DNA of 43,025 nucleotides from CAYRLZ01 sp964425275 (GTDB taxonomy: Bacteria; Hydrothermota; Tepidihabitantia; Tepidihabitantales; JBDRVQ01), in the NCBI GenBank assembly GCA_964425275.1, contig CAYRLZ010000021.1:1-43025 (forward strand), read 5' to 3'. This document shows, piece by piece, positions 40,604-43,025 of the stretch. The position numbers were made by a program, and so were the translations under genes. Each line of letters opens with the position of its first letter. Positions within the stretch are counted from its first letter, which is position 1. The notes under the pieces are model-generated. The model did no database searches, was not told where the DNA came from, and worked only from the letters and a program-made list of their open reading frames with translations.

Positions 40604-41254
40604 ATGGAACTAAAGGCTTACCTAAGAGAAAAAAAGGGTAAGGAGATTACTAAAAAATTACTCCGCGCCGGAAAAATTCCGGCAATCCTCTACGGTTGGG
40701 GGGAAGAGCCAATTAAATTATATGTGGAAGAGAAAGAACTCCAACTCCAACTCCTTCTCCTTAAAGGGAAAACCCCAATCTTAACCCTTTGGCTCCAAGA
40801 TACTCCCCTACAGTGTATTGTGAAGGCAATCCAAAAAGACCCGGTGAAAAATCGTTTCATCCATATTGATTTCCAAAAAATTCACCCCGAAGAGGAGATT
40901 ACAATAAAATGCCCAATCTTCCTTCGGGGACAAGCCCCCGGGGTAAAGGCAGGTGGCACCCTTGACCACCACCTGCGCGATTGTCCAATTAAAGGAAAAA
41001 TTGACTCTCTTCCGCCAAAGATTGAGGTGGATATATCCAATTTGAAATTGGGACATAGTATTCACCTCTCGGAGATAAAGATTCCTAATGTTCAAATTCT
41101 TTTGCCCCCGGATACCCCAGTCGTCTCAATTTTAGCGCCGAAGAAAGTGGAGGAAGTGAAGGTGGCACCGCCGACACCGACCGAACCAGAAGTGATTGAA
41201 AAGAAAGAAAAAGAGACAAAGAAAGAGAAAGAAAAAGAGAAAGAAGAGGAATAA
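40604..41254 (+). CDS. rplY: Ribosomal protein bL25, Ctc/TL5 form
   Basis: 216 residues. The N-terminal L25 domain (about 1-90) shows RKLLRAGKIPAILYG-type sequence (KKLLRAGKIPAILYGWGEEP) and VKNRFIHIDF. The C-terminal TL5 domain (about 95-185) has ITIKCPIFLRGQAPGVKAGG and KIEVDISNLKLGHSIHLSEI. It ends in a lysine/glutamate tail of about 20 residues. Binds 5S rRNA in the large subunit. Shine-Dalgarno AAGGAG precedes the ATG. The peptidyl-tRNA hydrolase gene that often follows is absent here. Confidence 0.93.
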   Translation: MELKAYLREKKGKEITKKLLRAGKIPAILYGWGEEPIKLYVEEKELQLQLLLLKGKTPILTLWLQDTPLQCIVKAIQKDPVKNRFIHIDFQKIHPEEEITIKCPIFLRGQAPGVKAGGTLDHHLRDCPIKGKIDSLPPKIEVDISNLKLGHSIHLSEIKIPNVQILLPPDTPVVSILAPKKVEEVKVAPPTPTEPEVIEKKEKETKKEKEKEKEEE

Positions 41255-41326
41255 ACTCTAATTCTCTGTTTATTGGTGTTCACCTGTGGTTTTGTTTATT
41301 TTTGATTTTGAATTTAGGGTTTCATA

Positions 41327-42610
41327 ATGGGAATCCGGCGGCTATTTCTTGGTGGACTATTCTCTTGTCATCTGGTATTCGGTTATAACCTTTATTACGG
41401 CAATCTTCATTCGCACACCAGTTATTCGGACGGGCAAAGTATTCCGCGTCATGCCTTTGCCTATGCCCGGGATACCGCTCGGATTCAAGTCTTAGCGATA
41501 ACCGACCACGGTGAGATGCTTTCCGCCGCCGAGTGGGAAGATACTAAAATCCAAGCCGACTCGGCAACTCGCCCCGATATATTTTTGGGGTTAGCCGGTT
41601 TTGAATGGTCAAGTCCAATCCTTGGTCACCTTAATGTCCTCAATACCATTGATTATACAAACTGCCTCCAAAACCCAACGATGAGGTTAATCTATCAGTG
41701 GCTGGCGTTAAGGGAAGGAGCAATCGGTCAATTCAATCACCCCACTCCTCAGAATTATAACTCCTTCGCTTATGACCCGATTGGCGACCTTTCCCTAACC
41801 CTTTTTGAGATACAGAATCGAGACCAGGCGCGAAGGTTTCATATTGCCTTAGACAGTGGTTGGCGGGTGGGGATTGCCGCTAATCAGGATAACCACACCG
41901 CCAACTGGGGCCTGGGTAATCAATTAACCGGCATCTGGGCCGAATCCTTAACTTTGAGTTCAATCATTTCCGCCCTTCAAAATATGCGCACCTTTGGGAC
42001 ATTGGATAGAAACTTCCAACTCTCATTTAAGGCAAATAATCAATGGATGGGGTCAGTAATACCTAATGGGGAGATCGAATTTGAGATTTGGGCATTTGAC
42101 CCGGATTTGTCGGAAAGAATCAAACGAATTAACCTTATCACCAATAATAATAGAATAGTTGATTCCTTGATTTGCGATACCAATGAGATAACTTGGCAAA
42201 CGAGAACTAATACCTCCCCTAACGATAAGTGCTATTTCTTTGTTTTGGTTATTGAGCAAGACAACGACTATATCGTATCTTCACCGGTCTGGACCGAGGG
42301 AGGTGTAGCAATTAGAGACCGACAAGATAGATTTGCCCTCACCTCCGATAAAATTTCACCCAATCCCTTTACCTCAACAATTACTTTTACTTTTAGCCCG
42401 GGTGAAATTAAAGACTTAAAAGAGATAAAGATTTATTCATCCACCGGGAGGGCGATAAAGAGTTTTTCCCCGCCGCCCACCGCTGGCTCTATTTCCTGGG
42501 ATGGTAAGGATGGAAGGGGGAGAGAAATTCCGGTCGGGGCCTATTTTTTAATTTTAGACCGAGGTAGCGACAAGAGGGTAAAAAAACTCCTTCGTCTTAG
42601 CCCCAATTAA
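41327..42610 (+). CDS. Secreted PHP-domain phosphoesterase with C-terminal sorting domain
   Basis: 427 residues. Signal peptide (MGIRRLFLGGLFSCHLVFG). Metal-binding PHP motifs: GNLHSHTSYSDG (about 27-38), AITDHGE (about 56-62), GQFNHPTPQNY (about 134-144) and AANQDNHTANW (about 184-194), resembling the CehA/McbA-like group of PHP hydrolases. A beta-rich segment follows, then a FlgD/T9SS-like domain (SPNPFTSTITFTFS, SISWDGKDGRGREIPVGAYF). Exported metal-dependent phosphoesterase is the likely role; the substrate is unknown. Confidence 0.88.
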   Translation: MGIRRLFLGGLFSCHLVFGYNLYYGNLHSHTSYSDGQSIPRHAFAYARDTARIQVLAITDHGEMLSAAEWEDTKIQADSATRPDIFLGLAGFEWSSPILGHLNVLNTIDYTNCLQNPTMRLIYQWLALREGAIGQFNHPTPQNYNSFAYDPIGDLSLTLFEIQNRDQARRFHIALDSGWRVGIAANQDNHTANWGLGNQLTGIWAESLTLSSIISALQNMRTFGTLDRNFQLSFKANNQWMGSVIPNGEIEFEIWAFDPDLSERIKRINLITNNNRIVDSLICDTNEITWQTRTNTSPNDKCYFFVLVIEQDNDYIVSSPVWTEGGVAIRDRQDRFALTSDKISPNPFTSTITFTFSPGEIKDLKEIKIYSSTGRAIKSFSPPPTAGSISWDGKDGRGREIPVGAYFLILDRGSDKRVKKLLRLSPN

Positions 42611-42641
42611 AAAGCCAGGATTAGTAAAGAGCAATTGCAAA

Positions 42642-42655
42642 GTAGGAATTCCTAC
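42642..42655. terminator. Weak hairpin between convergent genes
   Basis: GTAGG / CCTAC around AATT, followed on the plus strand by a moderately T-rich stretch. Short stem; only a candidate terminator for 41327-42610. Confidence 0.3.
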
Positions 42656-42670
42656 CCCTTCAATATTTCT

Positions 42671-43025
42671 TTATTTATCTTTAACGATTTTTAATGTTTG
42701 TCTCCCTTGGATGCCCTCTAAGGCGAGGAAGTAAATCCCTGATGGGAGTCTCTTCCCCTTAATGTCTTCCCCGCACCAAAAAAAGGGAGAATTAGCCGAA
42801 ATATATCTGATTAGCCCGCCTTTATTATCATAGATCCTTACTATTCCCTCACCTTCGGGTCTTATCGTTACCGACTCCGAAAAAGGGTTCGGATAGACTC
42901 TTAAATGGGAGCGACGTTTTGGCGATTTCTTCTCTTTAATTCCAATTAAATCTCGGATGATTGTGACCGATGACCCGGCGGTATTACTGACATAGACGCG
43001 ATTGGGTGCTTGCGCCCAGGTGAAA
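42671..43025 (-). CDS. C-terminal end of a secreted beta-propeller protein with sorting domain (partial)
   Basis: The minus-strand frame is open from the right edge to TAA at 42671-42673, giving 117 codons. The visible part begins with a YncE-like propeller strand (APNRVYVSNTAGSSVTIIRD) and then a FlgD/T9SS-like domain (LRVYPNPFSESVTIRPEGEG, VRIYDNKGGLIRY, LPSGIYFLALEGIQGRQTLK). The start lies outside the window. At least the seventh protein here with this type of C-terminus. Confidence 0.85.
   Translation of the reverse strand, partial: FTWAQAPNRVYVSNTAGSSVTIIRDLIGIKEKKSPKRRSHLRVYPNPFSESVTIRPEGEGIVRIYDNKGGLIRYISANSPFFWCGEDIKGKRLPSGIYFLALEGIQGRQTLKIVKDK

Overview
The window is bacterial and densely coded. 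It has sigma70-type promoters, short leaders, and one tRNA-Gln. It carries a ferredoxin-dependent 2-oxoglutarate oxidoreductase operon with succinyl-CoA synthetase, non-mevalonate isoprenoid genes (ispE, ispF), and many secreted proteins ending in a FlgD-like/T9SS type A-like C-terminal domain. This mix, with CARDB-like repeats, LVIVD propellers, gingipain-type peptidases and a DUF6754-like membrane protein, suggests an anaerobic candidate-phylum bacterium of the WOR-3 (Stahlbacteria) or a neighbouring lineage. That placement is inference from gene content only; there is no rRNA in the window.

Layout. 1-2050: start of a secreted choice-of-anchor J/CARDB protein (minus, runs off the left edge), preceded by three minus-strand promoters in tandem and small upstream ORFs, then a hicBA toxin-antitoxin pair bracketed by a duplicated 42-nt leader. 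2077-6994: minus-strand operon sucC-sucD-korD-korA-korB-korC, converting 2-oxoglutarate to succinyl-CoA and then succinate with ferredoxin reduction and nucleotide triphosphate formation. 7059-7766: a 12-nt-periodic array and a divergent XRE regulator. 7916-8327: frameshifted remnant of an LVIVD surface protein. 8581-12091: four genes for membrane proteins of unknown function, interspersed with 80-nt nested palindromes. 12226-22144: two divergent giant surface proteins with 9 and 11 CARDB-like repeats. 22174-25310: rhomboid protease, ispF, recX, GT-C glycosyltransferase. 25357-30040: degenerate B12/radical-SAM-like protein and a gingipain-family peptidase. 30350-30729: second 12-nt array. 30785-33531: LVIVD propeller gene broken by a frameshift, and a small secreted protein. 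33637-41254: glyS, DUF192 lipoprotein, secreted alpha/beta hydrolase, ispE, tRNA-Gln, prs, rplY. 41327-43025: secreted PHP phosphoesterase and the end of another propeller protein.

The most unusual signal is a pair of unlinked, homologous elements (7059-7384 minus, 30350-30729 plus). Each has a palindrome with a single central T, a spacer of about 30 nt, a 27-nt conserved block (22/27 identical) and a phase-locked array of degenerate 12-nt units (20 units without one slip in the second copy). I know of no described family with this architecture. Other notable patterns are start codons placed 5-7 nt after a -10 box at seven genes (predicted leaderless mRNAs), hairpins with a GGTGGA loop upstream of all three CARDB genes whose leaders are visible, and two LVIVD genes each broken at a T-rich homopolymer.
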